Shown in pieces: positions 1 to 5,517 of a stretch of DNA of 5,517 nucleotides (the first letter of the stretch is position 1; every line of letters begins with the position of its first letter). The notes below the pieces were generated by a model. It did not search any database. It was not told the origin of the DNA and saw nothing but the letters and a program-made list of their open reading frames with translations. This DNA is from JBAXEO01 sp964541375. Its GTDB lineage: Bacteria; Actinomycetota; Coriobacteriia; Anaerosomatales; JAAXUF01. The stretch covers positions 1-5,517 of the forward strand of contig CAZIPT010000097.1 of assembly GCA_964541375.1 (NCBI GenBank). The letters are read 5' to 3'. The translations under genes and the position numbers were made by a program.

Positions 1-1191
1 GCCGACGTAGCGCTTGGCGATCGAGACAACGAGACGCAGGTTGGCTTCGACCAGCTGCTGCTTGGCATCGATGCCGACCTGCTCCATGCGGGACAGGCGG
101 CGCTTGTCGGCGCGGTCGAGGGCAGGACCCTCATTCTCGGCGGCATCCATGCGGGCACCGGCCTCAAGACCCGCCTCGATCTTCATCGCGAGATCGATTT
201 CCTGCGCCGCGGTCAGAAGCGGCACCTTGCCGATCTCCTTGAGGTACATGCGCACCGGGTCCCCGGTGAGCGGCGCCACAGCGTTGAGGTTCTCGCGCTT
301 CTTCGGCTTCTTCTTGGCGGTCTTGGCCGGCGCAACCTTGGGCGGCAGCGGAATGTCGATGACGTCGGCTTCCTGTATCTCGGCATCAGCCTCAAGCGGC
401 ACGAAGTCCGAGACCGTACCCCCAGCAGCGCCGGCGATATCCCCGACGGCTACTGACGCATCGCCGGAGCCGTCGTCAAAGATCTTGATGCCGCTCTCGC
501 GGAAGTGAGAGTAGATGCTCTCGAACTGCTGATCGCTCAGGTTGATGTCCGAGAGCGCGCCCTGGATCTCTTCCTCGGTGAGGTTGCCCTTGGACTTGCC
601 CATCTTGGTAAGCGTCTTGACCTCGGACAGCTCAAGCTCGAGCGAGTGTTTTGCGGCAGCAGACGCCTTCGTGGCGGCCGCATTCGAGGCAACCCTGGGC
701 GCAGCAGCGGCTCTGGGGGTTGCCGGGGACTTCGATGGGGCCTTTGCAGCAGCTGGTGCCTTCGGGGCGACCGCAGGCTTCGCGACGGCCTTCGGGGCTA
801 CCGCAGGCTTCGCGGCGGCCTTCGGGGCTACCGCAGGCTTCGCCACCGCCTTCGGGGCCACCTTGGGCGCGGCCTTCGTGGCGGCCTTCGGGGCGGCCTT
901 CGCGGTGGCCTTCGGGGCGGCCTTGGGTGCAGCCTTCGGCGCCACCTTGGGTGCTGCCGCCGGTTTCGCAGCCGCCTTCGGAGCTGCAGCTGCTCTCGTC
1001 GGTGTCTTCTTCGCAGCGGCCGGCGCGACTGCAGCCGGCTTTACGGCGCTTGCCGCTCGCTTGGCGGCGGGCTTGGCGGCCGCGGCAGAACCGCCCGCGG
1101 ACGCTTTGGCGGCGGTGCTCTTGGCGGCGGCCGGCTTTGCGGCAGCCGCGCTCTTCGTACTCTTGGGAGTGGTACTCGGTTTATCGGTCAC
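1..1191 (-). CDS. rpoD: Principal (housekeeping) RNA polymerase sigma factor RpoD/SigA, N-terminal 397 residues; C-terminus beyond the left edge
   Basis: This is the primary sigma-70 factor, which binds RNA polymerase core and recognises -10/-35 promoters. Counting from GTG 1191, residues about 4-181 are an Ala/Lys/Pro-rich extension. Residues 197-240 look like region 1.1 (LTEEEIQGALSDINLSDQQF from 204). Residues 241-310 are a linker, acidic first and then lysine-rich (KKKPKKR at 293-299). Residues 311 to about 345 are region 1.2 (DPVRMYLKEIGKVPLLT). Region 2.1 (QLVEANLRLVVSIAKRYVG) reaches the window edge, so regions 2.2-4 are not visible. The spacer between 1.2 and 2.1 is short, without the large insert of proteobacterial RpoD. 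The gene follows dnaG by 26 bases, presumably co-transcribed. The start is uncertain: GTG 1203 is in frame but only one base from the GGAGG, so GTG 1191 (13-base spacing) is preferred. An in-frame stop at 1213-1215 rules out anything further upstream. Family assignment is secure. Confidence 0.95.
   Translation of the reverse strand, partial: MTDKPSTTPKSTKSAAAAKPAAAKSTAAKASAGGSAAAAKPAAKRAASAVKPAAVAPAAAKKTPTRAAAAPKAAAKPAAAPKVAPKAAPKAAPKATAKAAPKAATKAAPKVAPKAVAKPAVAPKAAAKPAVAPKAVAKPAVAPKAPAAAKAPSKSPATPRAAAAPRVASNAAATKASAAAKHSLELELSEVKTLTKMGKSKGNLTEEEIQGALSDINLSDQQFESIYSHFRESGIKIFDDGSGDASVAVGDIAGAAGGTVSDFVPLEADAEIQEADVIDIPLPPKVAPAKTAKKKPKKRENLNAVAPLTGDPVRMYLKEIGKVPLLTAAQEIDLAMKIEAGLEAGARMDAAENEGPALDRADKRRLSRMEQVGIDAKQQLVEANLRLVVSIAKRYVG
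758..847 (-). repeat. 30-bp tandem repeat (three copies) inside rpoD, encoding AKPAVAPKA-type decapeptides
   Basis: Three consecutive 30-base units share a core reading ttcggggcNaccgcaggctt on the plus strand, at 761-780, 791-810 and 821-840, with few mismatches. In the rpoD frame each unit encodes Ala-Lys-Pro-Ala-Val-Ala-Pro-Lys-Ala plus Ala or Val. Degenerate shorter units built on ggccttcggggc continue through about 848-960. Because the period is a multiple of three, copy-number change would alter the length of the sigma extension without breaking the frame. Confidence 0.9.
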
Positions 1192-1204
1192 GCTGAATGT
1201 CACG

Positions 1205-1209
1205 CCTCC
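1205..1209 (-). promoter_or_regulatory. Shine-Dalgarno GGAGG of rpoD
   Basis: GGAGG lies between the dnaG stop (1218-1220) and rpoD. It is 13 bases from GTG 1191 and one base from GTG 1203. The first distance is long and the second too short, so the site favours 1191 without settling the start. Confidence 0.6.
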
Positions 1210-1217
1210 AGATCATG

Positions 1218-3035
1218 TCAGTTGCCTCGAACGTCGCTGCGCAGCCTATCGAGTTGGTGCTGCAACGCCGAGATGCTCCTGAAGAGCTCGGCATCTTGGG
1301 ACTTGTCGTTGAGAGACTCCGTCTTCTTCAGTTGAGCCTTACCTACAGCAATACGCCGTTCCAGGTCGAACTCCTTGAGCTTGCCGACCAGCTCCCCCTC
1401 CATCAACCGTGCCTCGTCGTTGTTTGAAACGTCGAGCGTTGAGCTGGCCAGAGCCGACGCCGCAGCCGGCATCTTCGCCTGAATCGATCCGAGAATCTCG
1501 GCGGCAGTCGCGCCCGGAGCAGCGTCTGCGATTGATTCTGCGATGAGTCTGTGAGCGGGGTCGGTCAGCAGGTCATCCGAAAGCAAGAACCGTGCCCTCG
1601 GCCTCAGCTCGGGTGTTCTGAGCAGCAGGTCGAGCACTTCGCGCTCCACCCTGAGTTGCGGAGAGTCGACGACGTCCGGCGCCGCGGCCGGCTCGTGGGT
1701 AGCGGTCGCAGCGTGTGATGTCGACGGCTTCGCTACGGCAATCGCTCTGCGAACCGTAGCGAAGTCGGCGAAGAGGCGATCAGCGATGTAGGTTGCGTAG
1801 TCGTCAGCGAGCAGCGAGTCCTTGATCGGAGCAAGCACCTCGGCGGCGTCCTTTAATGCCCGAGTACGCTCCTCAGGCCGATCGAGGTCCCAGCGCTCAA
1901 GCCGACGGTCGATGGAGAACCGCAGCAGTGGGGTCGCCTGGGCGATCGTCGTCCTCAGGTCGTCAGCGCCATGTGCGACGACGTAGTCGGCCGGGTCCTG
2001 GCCATCGGGCAGCACCGCGACGAGCAGCTCGACCCGGTCGCGTCCAGCCTCGGGCGTGATGCTGGTGTCGATGAACTCCGAAGCACGGTCGGCGGCCCTG
2101 AGTCCAGCCGCGTCCCCGTCGAACAGGTAGACGACACGCTTGGAGAACCGCGACAGCAACCGCACGTGTTCGCGGGTCAGAGCGGTCCCGAGCGTGGCCA
2201 CCACATTGGTCAGCCCCGCCTCGTGCAGCGCGATAACGTCCGTGTAACCCTCGACCACGACTGCGGTACCCGACGACGTCACCGTCGCCTTCGCCCGGTC
2301 GAGGGCGTACAGGTTCGCCGACTTGTGAAACGCCGGCGTGTCCTGAGTGTTCAGGTACTTCGGCTCTCCACTGCCAAGAACCCGCCCGCCGAAGGCGATT
2401 GAGCGGCCCTGCAGATCGAAGATGGGGAACATCACGCGGCCGAAGAAGCGGTCCCGAAGCTTGCCGCCATCGCCCTTCAACCCGAGGTTGGCGGTCTCAA
2501 TCTCCTCGGCAGTGAACCCAGCCTCGGCCAGATGGCGCACGAGCGCCCCGTGGCCGGGGGCGAATCCCAGACGCCATCGTTTGGCGACCTCGCTCCCGAA
2601 ACCGCGCTTCTTCAGGTACTCCCGGGCCTCACGCGCCCCCGGATCGGGTGACTTCGTGAGCACCTCGTGGTAGTAGAGCCAAGCGGCTTCGTTCGCCGCG
2701 ATCAGTCGTTCGCGCAGCCCCCGTGGGGCGCCGCCCGCCTCTTCGACGATCTCGATGTTGCTGCGGTCCGCCAGAATGCGCACGGCGTCGAGGAAGTCGA
2801 CATTCTCGGCGCGCATGAGGAATCCGTACGCATCGCCGCCCAAACCGCACCCGAAGCAGTGCCACAGCTGGGTTGCCGGATCCACCTTGAACGACGCCGT
2901 CTTCTCGGCGTGGAACGGGCAGCAGCCCCAGTGGAGGCGGCCCTTCTGCTTGAGAACCACTCGCTCTGAGACCAGGCCGACCAGGTCGGTTGCGTCGCGA
3001 ACACGCCGCACGTCGTCATCGGATATGCGGCCCAC
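1218..3035 (-). CDS. dnaG: DNA primase DnaG (605 aa)
   Basis: The primase synthesises short RNA primers at the replication fork for DNA polymerase III and works with the replicative helicase DnaB. The N-terminal CHC2 zinc domain has C39, H42, C60 and C63 (CPFH...CFGC). The RNA polymerase basic region follows (RDRFFGRVMFPIFDLQGR, FGGRVLG, PKYLNT). The Toprim fold shows the catalytic glutamate in EGYTD (262-266) and the metal-binding aspartates in DGDAAG (306-311), then LPDGQDPADYV at 342-352. An Ala/Pro-rich linker at about 433-456 leads into a helicase-binding C-terminal domain (about 458-605). The frame stays open back to 3170, but VGRISDDDV at GTG 3035 matches the usual primase N-terminus, follows a purine-rich ribosome site and gives the normal length of about 600 residues. 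The zinc domain reads EKTASF where most primases have EKTPSF. rpoD follows after 26 bases. Confidence 0.97.
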   Translation of the reverse strand: MGRISDDDVRRVRDATDLVGLVSERVVLKQKGRLHWGCCPFHAEKTASFKVDPATQLWHCFGCGLGGDAYGFLMRAENVDFLDAVRILADRSNIEIVEEAGGAPRGLRERLIAANEAAWLYYHEVLTKSPDPGAREAREYLKKRGFGSEVAKRWRLGFAPGHGALVRHLAEAGFTAEEIETANLGLKGDGGKLRDRFFGRVMFPIFDLQGRSIAFGGRVLGSGEPKYLNTQDTPAFHKSANLYALDRAKATVTSSGTAVVVEGYTDVIALHEAGLTNVVATLGTALTREHVRLLSRFSKRVVYLFDGDAAGLRAADRASEFIDTSITPEAGRDRVELLVAVLPDGQDPADYVVAHGADDLRTTIAQATPLLRFSIDRRLERWDLDRPEERTRALKDAAEVLAPIKDSLLADDYATYIADRLFADFATVRRAIAVAKPSTSHAATATHEPAAAPDVVDSPQLRVEREVLDLLLRTPELRPRARFLLSDDLLTDPAHRLIAESIADAAPGATAAEILGSIQAKMPAAASALASSTLDVSNNDEARLMEGELVGKLKEFDLERRIAVGKAQLKKTESLNDKSQDAELFRSISALQHQLDRLRSDVRGN

Positions 3036-3039
3036 GCGA

Positions 3040-3050
3040 CCCCCTTCCCC
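3040..3050 (-). promoter_or_regulatory. Ribosome binding site deciding the dnaG start
   Basis: The minus strand reads GGGGAAGGGGG and then TCGC before GTG 3035. This purine-rich tract at normal spacing supports starting DnaG at 3035 rather than at the upstream in-frame GTG 3170, which would add 45 residues absent from normal primases. Confidence 0.7.
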
Positions 3051-3077
3051 GCTTCGCCCGGTCGCCGAGTAGACAAC

Positions 3078-3109
3078 ACACCGCGCCGACCGAACAAGCG
3101 TCGCGGTGT
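3078..3109 (-). promoter_or_regulatory. Inverted repeat in the dnaG leader (possible 5'-UTR stem-loop)
   Basis: ACACCGCG and CGCGGTGT form a perfect 8-bp inverted repeat (3078-3085 and 3102-3109) separated by 16 bases. If transcription starts about seven bases after the -10-like box at 3116-3121, this hairpin would sit at the 5' end of the dnaG messenger, about 70 bases before the start codon. It has no U-tract, so it is not an obvious terminator. A role in mRNA stability or leader control is only a suggestion. Confidence 0.35.
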
Positions 3110-3115
3110 CGCAAG

Positions 3116-3121
3116 ATTCTA
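3116..3121 (-). promoter_or_regulatory. Possible -10 box (TAGAAT) of a dnaG-rpoD promoter
   Basis: TAGAAT matches the sigma-70 -10 consensus TATAAT at five of six positions and lies 80 bases upstream of the dnaG start, in the longest non-coding gap of the window. No good -35 hexamer lies 16-18 bases upstream; that interval is partly occupied by the dyad at 3133-3151. It could be an activator-dependent promoter or a chance match. Confidence 0.35.
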
Positions 3122-3132
3122 CCCCAAGCGAG

Positions 3133-3151
3133 GGACGTGCCCGACACGTCC
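3133..3151 (-). promoter_or_regulatory. Perfect 7-bp dyad upstream of dnaG, candidate operator
   Basis: GGACGTG and CACGTCC form a perfect inverted repeat (3133-3139 and 3145-3151) around a 5-base centre. It sits between the dgt stop and the -10-like TAGAAT, where the -35 region would be. That position suits a dimeric regulator's site. As RNA it could also form a hairpin after dgt, but no T-run follows, so a classical terminator is less likely. No regulator is identified. Confidence 0.4.
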
Positions 3152-3174
3152 GCACTCCGGGAGATCGCACAGAC

Positions 3175-4224
3175 TCAGACGAGCCACTTTCGCGGCTCGA
3201 ACAGCCGCTCGAACTCGCGGATGGCGAAACGGTCAGTCATCCCGGCGACGTAGTCGACCACCGCCTGAACAAGCCCGGACTCGTCGGCCGGACGCTCGTC
3301 GGGCGGTAGGTCGTCGGGCACGGCGAGGTAGTGAGCGAACAGTGACTGTACGACGGCGTTGGCCTTGGGCTCCTCGGCTTTTGCGCGCGTTGAAAAGTAG
3401 ACGTTGTCGAACAGAAACGCCCTCAGCTCCATCATCGCGTCCCAGATCGCAGGCGACATGCCGATCTCATCGGCCCCCGCAGATGTGAGCACCATGTCGT
3501 TGACCATCGTGGTGATCCGCGCGCCCGGATGCGGTCCGAGCACCTGCAGGGGCCCCGCTGGCAGGTCGGCATCGGTCAGCACTCCCGCGCGCACTGCGTC
3601 GTCGATGTCGTGATTAACGTAGGCGATTCGGTCGGCGGTGCGGACGATCTGTCCCTCAAGCGTCTTTGGCGCAACCGGCCCCGTGTGGCCGAGAATCCCG
3701 TCCCTGACCTCCCACGTGAGGTTAAGCCCCTTGCCCTCGTACTCGAGCTTGTCGACGATTCGCAGCGATTGGACGTTGTGGCGATAGCCGGTGAGCTCCG
3801 TCCGGCCGTCGGCATTGAGCGCTCGAAGGGCCTCGTCGAGTGCGGACTCGCCCGTGTGGCCGAACGGCGTGTGGCCCAGGTCGTGGCCGAGTGCGATCGC
3901 CTCGGCGAGGTCTTCGTTGAGGGCGAGCGCGCGCGCTATCGACCGCGAGATCTGCGAGACCTCGAGCGTGTGCGTCATCCTCGTGCGGTAGTGATCGCCT
4001 TCGGGCGCCAGAAACACCTGCGTCTTGTGGGACAGACGCCGAAACGCCTTGCAGTGGATGATCCGGTCACGATCGCGCTGATACTCCGTGCGATACGGGT
4101 CCAGCGGTATCTCGCGCTCGCGCCCACGGGTCTCGTCGGCGAAGGCCGCATGTCGAGAGAGCCTTTGGTGCTCCTCGGCTTCGACCGCCGGTCGCGTCAT
4201 GATGTCGGGACGGGCATCAGTCAC
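3175..4224 (-). CDS. dgt: HD-domain deoxyguanosinetriphosphate triphosphohydrolase-like protein (dGTPase family, 349 aa)
   Basis: Members of this family hydrolyse dGTP or other dNTPs to the deoxynucleoside and tripolyphosphate, limiting the dNTP pool in the cytoplasm. The protein begins with a linker and then DPYRTEYQRDRDRIIHCKAFRRLSHKTQVF, a family signature. The HD metal site is visible as H85 (RMTHTLEV), H114-D115 and H118 (ALGHDLGHTPFGHTGE), and probably D198 (RTADRIAYVNHDIDDA). GHTGPVAPKTLEGQIVR is also typical. The length suits the shorter type-2 dGTPases rather than the roughly 500-residue E. coli enzyme. GTG 4224 is chosen because GGTGAG lies five bases upstream; ATG 4200 has no ribosome site. 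dnaG follows 139 bases downstream, a common pairing in Gram-positive genomes. Substrate preference cannot be read from the sequence. Confidence 0.95.
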   Translation of the reverse strand: MTDARPDIMTRPAVEAEEHQRLSRHAAFADETRGREREIPLDPYRTEYQRDRDRIIHCKAFRRLSHKTQVFLAPEGDHYRTRMTHTLEVSQISRSIARALALNEDLAEAIALGHDLGHTPFGHTGESALDEALRALNADGRTELTGYRHNVQSLRIVDKLEYEGKGLNLTWEVRDGILGHTGPVAPKTLEGQIVRTADRIAYVNHDIDDAVRAGVLTDADLPAGPLQVLGPHPGARITTMVNDMVLTSAGADEIGMSPAIWDAMMELRAFLFDNVYFSTRAKAEEPKANAVVQSLFAHYLAVPDDLPPDERPADESGLVQAVVDYVAGMTDRFAIREFERLFEPRKWLV

Positions 4225-4229
4225 GTGAA

Positions 4230-4235
4230 CTCACC
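4230..4235 (-). promoter_or_regulatory. Shine-Dalgarno GGTGAG of dgt
   Basis: GGTGAG followed by TTCAC precedes GTG 4224. This spacing fixes the start at 4224 rather than at the ATG eight codons downstream. Confidence 0.6.
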
Positions 4236-4263
4236 GGGCGAGATCATCTAGACGGCCGCGCGG

Positions 4264-4593
4264 TCACGACGGCAACAACGCCGCGAGGAGGGCGAAAAGC
4301 AAGGTCGCCACCACGACACCCACGATGACGCCCCACAACAGCGGAAACCGCCATCCCATGGCACGGGTGACCTCCACACCTGAGAACGCGCCGACAAGAG
4401 CTCCAAAAACGCCGCCGAGGATCGACCATCGCGAACCACCTGCGACCGAGGGGGCCAGGTACACGAGCGCAATCGCCGCAACTGCCGAGATTGCCCACGC
4501 CGGCAGCCATTGCTGCCATGAAGGGCGCTGGCGCCTGGATCGACCCTGGATAATGGGCGATCCCGCGGCCTGCCAGAGCTTGGTTCCCTTCAC
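4264..4593 (-). CDS. Small three-helix membrane protein of unknown function (109 aa)
   Basis: I do not recognise the family. The product has a basic N-terminal segment (RSRRQR at 18-23) and then three hydrophobic stretches. The first, at about 30-52, is WLPAWAISAVAAIALVYLAP; the second, at about 56-80, is Gly/Ala-rich (WSILGGVFGALVGAFSG); the third, at about 83-107, contains LLWGVIVGVVVATLLFALL. The positive N-terminus suggests it faces the cytoplasm. The frame is open back to 4731, but that part overlaps the end of ppdK and the hairpin. GTG 4593 has an excellent ribosome site (GAGGGGG, six bases upstream) and leaves only the hydrophobic core plus a short tail. It lies between ppdK and dgt, on the same strand, ending 39 bases before dgt. 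The G/A-rich helix 2 could suit helix packing or oligomerisation; no catalytic or transport residues are evident. Confidence 0.75.
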   Translation of the reverse strand: MKGTKLWQAAGSPIIQGRSRRQRPSWQQWLPAWAISAVAAIALVYLAPSVAGGSRWSILGGVFGALVGAFSGVEVTRAMGWRFPLLWGVIVGVVVATLLFALLAALLPS

Positions 4594-4599
4594 GCGCTT

Positions 4600-4606
4600 C
4601 CCCCTC
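4600..4606 (-). promoter_or_regulatory. Shine-Dalgarno GAGGGGG of the small membrane protein gene
   Basis: GAGGGGG is followed by AAGCGC and then GTG 4593. It is one of the best-placed ribosome sites in the window and the main reason for trimming the open frame to 109 residues. Confidence 0.65.
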
Positions 4607-4620
4607 GAAGAAGCTTGCGA

Positions 4621-4650
4621 GCCCCGGCCGAAGCGGTTCGTGGCCGGGGC
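4621..4650 (-). terminator. Strong GC hairpin after ppdK, possible terminator without U-tract
   Basis: GCCCCGGCC and GGCCGGGGC (4621-4629 and 4642-4650) form a perfect 9-bp stem with a 12-base loop. The hairpin starts 16 bases after the ppdK stop. What follows on the minus strand is TCGCAAGCTTCTTCG, with no T-run, so it is not a textbook intrinsic terminator. GC hairpins lacking a U-tract after genes are reported in high-GC Actinobacteria. It might instead protect the 3' end of the ppdK message or reduce read-through into the next gene. Confidence 0.5.
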
Positions 4651-4666
4651 CTTGTGTCGCGCGATG

Positions 4667-5517
4667 CTAGCGGTTGTCCGACGCCTCTGCGGCCGCCTCC
4701 AGTACCGCTTGAGCGGCGGCGAGACGGGCAAGCGGTACGCGGTAGGGTGAGCAGGAAACGTAGTTCAAGCCGATCTTGAAGAAGATCTTGACCGACTCCG
4801 GATCTCCGCCATGTTCACCGCATACGCCGAGCTTGATCTTCGCGTTGGCCTTCCGACCGCGCTCGCAACCCATCTCGACCAGCTGAGCCACGCCGGCGTC
4901 CACGGTCTCGAACGGGTTGCGGGCGAGAATCTTGCGCTCCAGGTACTTGGGCAGGAACTTGGCCTCTATGTCGTCGCGTGAGAAGCCGAAGGTCGTCTGA
5001 GTGAGATCGTTGGTGCCAAAGGAGAAGAAGTCGGCGTACTCGCCGATCTCATCGGCGGTCAACGCAGCCCGGGGAAGCTCAATCATCGTGCCGATGGGGA
5101 TGTCGAGCTCGATACCTTCGGAGATGGCGACCTCGGCGAGGACCTTCTCGGACTCGGCGCGAAGCGTCTGCAGCTCGGCAACCACGGAGACGAGCGGGAT
5201 CATGATCTCGGGCCGCGGGTCCTTGCCCGCCTTCTTCAACTGGCAGGCGGCACGGGTGATCGCGCGGACCTGCATGCCGTAGATCTCCGGCCACATGATG
5301 CCGAGGCGGCATCCGCGCAGACCCAGCATCGGGTTTGACTCGGCCATCGAGTCGACGAGCGCGAGCAGCTTCTTCTTGGCCGTGATGACGGCAGGATCGC
5401 CGCCGGTGCACTCGAGCTTCGCGATCTCGACCTCGAGATCGCGGCCGGAGTCGAGGAACTCGTGCAGCGGCGGGTCGAGCAGGCGTTCCGTGACGGGCAG
5501 GCCCTCCATGGCCTCGA
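4667..5517 (-). CDS. ppdK: Pyruvate, phosphate dikinase, C-terminal 282 residues; N-terminus beyond the right edge
   Basis: PPDK reversibly converts pyruvate, ATP and phosphate to PEP, AMP and pyrophosphate in the cytoplasm. It can serve gluconeogenesis or PPi-linked glycolysis. The visible part is the C-terminal PEP/pyruvate-binding TIM barrel. Counting from the Met encoded at 5509, GLPVTERLLDPPLHEFL is at 3-19, GCRLGIMWPEIYGMQVRAI at 66-84, EIMIPLV at 101-107, and GTMIELPRAAL at 140-150. FFSFGTNDLTQTTFGFSRDD is at 161-180. The catalytic cysteine is C230 in GVCGEHGGDP, and NYVSCSPYRVPLARLAAAQA follows. GLPVTERLLDPPLHEF and NYVSCSPYRVP separate it from PEP synthase and PTS enzyme I, which share the fold. 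The frame is still open at the right edge, so the ATP-grasp and phosphohistidine domains lie outside. It ends with a TAG just before a GC hairpin. Confidence 0.96.
   Translation of the reverse strand, partial: EAMEGLPVTERLLDPPLHEFLDSGRDLEVEIAKLECTGGDPAVITAKKKLLALVDSMAESNPMLGLRGCRLGIMWPEIYGMQVRAITRAACQLKKAGKDPRPEIMIPLVSVVAELQTLRAESEKVLAEVAISEGIELDIPIGTMIELPRAALTADEIGEYADFFSFGTNDLTQTTFGFSRDDIEAKFLPKYLERKILARNPFETVDAGVAQLVEMGCERGRKANAKIKLGVCGEHGGDPESVKIFFKIGLNYVSCSPYRVPLARLAAAQAVLEAAAEASDNR

Noticed and set aside
542..1282. Plus-strand Ala/Phe/Gly-rich frame that looks like a hydrophobic repeat protein
   Set aside because: Its repeats are the 30-bp rpoD repeats read in another frame, and it lies across the rpoD-dnaG junction.
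505..1335. Plus-strand open frame rich in Gly, Arg and Leu repeats, opposite rpoD
   Set aside because: It is the antisense image of the Ala/Lys/Pro repeat region. Repetitive GC-rich codons keep opposite frames open; there is no family match or convincing start site.
3036..3170. 45-residue N-terminal extension of DnaG from GTG 3170
   Set aside because: It would translate through the dyad, the -10-like box and the leader hairpin, has low-complexity residues unlike primases, and a better start with a ribosome site lies at 3035.
4221..4228. TCACGTGA palindrome at the dgt start codon
   Set aside because: An 8-base palindrome overlapping the GTG start in GC-rich DNA is expected by chance; it has no further symmetry.
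3529..4251. 240-residue plus-strand frame opposite dgt
   Set aside because: The minus strand encodes a complete, motif-rich dGTPase here. The antisense frame has Arg/Val-rich shadow composition and no recognisable domain.
4594..4731. 46-residue N-terminal extension of the small membrane protein
   Set aside because: It overlaps the ppdK C-terminus and the GC hairpin, is Arg-rich shadow sequence, and GTG 4593 has a far better ribosome site.
4325..4750. 141-residue plus-strand frame across the membrane protein gene and the ppdK end
   Set aside because: It covers the end of ppdK, the GC hairpin and the small membrane gene on the opposite strand, has an unstructured composition and no ribosome site that I can see.

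Overview
The window is one block of minus-strand genes with dense coding and roughly two-thirds G+C. In transcription order (right to left) it holds: the C-terminal third of pyruvate, phosphate dikinase (ppdK, cut by the right edge), a small three-helix membrane protein of unknown function, an HD-domain dNTP triphosphohydrolase (dgt), DNA primase (dnaG), and the N-terminal part of the principal sigma factor (rpoD, cut by the left edge). I see no plus-strand gene, RNA gene, mobile element or CRISPR array. High G+C, frequent GTG starts and the order ppdK-dgt-dnaG-rpoD fit an actinobacterium, most likely a relative of the anaerobic Coriobacteriia. That placement is inferred from gene content, not from a search.

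Layout: 5517-4667 is ppdK, ending with the PEP-binding barrel and its catalytic cysteine. 4666-4594 is a short spacer with a strong GC hairpin (4621-4650). 4593-4264 is the 109-residue membrane protein. 4224-3175 is dgt, starting 39 bases after that gene's stop. 3174-3036 is the longest non-coding stretch (139 bases). It carries a perfect 7-bp dyad, a TAGAAT -10-like box and a second inverted repeat, so it may be the promoter and leader of dnaG-rpoD. 3035-1218 is dnaG. After 26 bases rpoD starts near 1191 and runs off the left edge in region 2.1.

The genes form a core housekeeping set. Dgt acts on the dNTP pool, DnaG makes replication primers, RpoD directs transcription initiation, and PPDK interconverts pyruvate and PEP at the cost of ATP and phosphate. 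dnaG-rpoD is the remnant of the classical macromolecular synthesis operon. The most unusual item is the N-terminus of RpoD: about 178 residues of Ala/Lys/Pro-rich, acid-free sequence resembling a histone H1 or HU tail, partly built from a 30-bp tandem repeat, placed ahead of a normal sigma region 1.1. No new defence or mobile system is evident.
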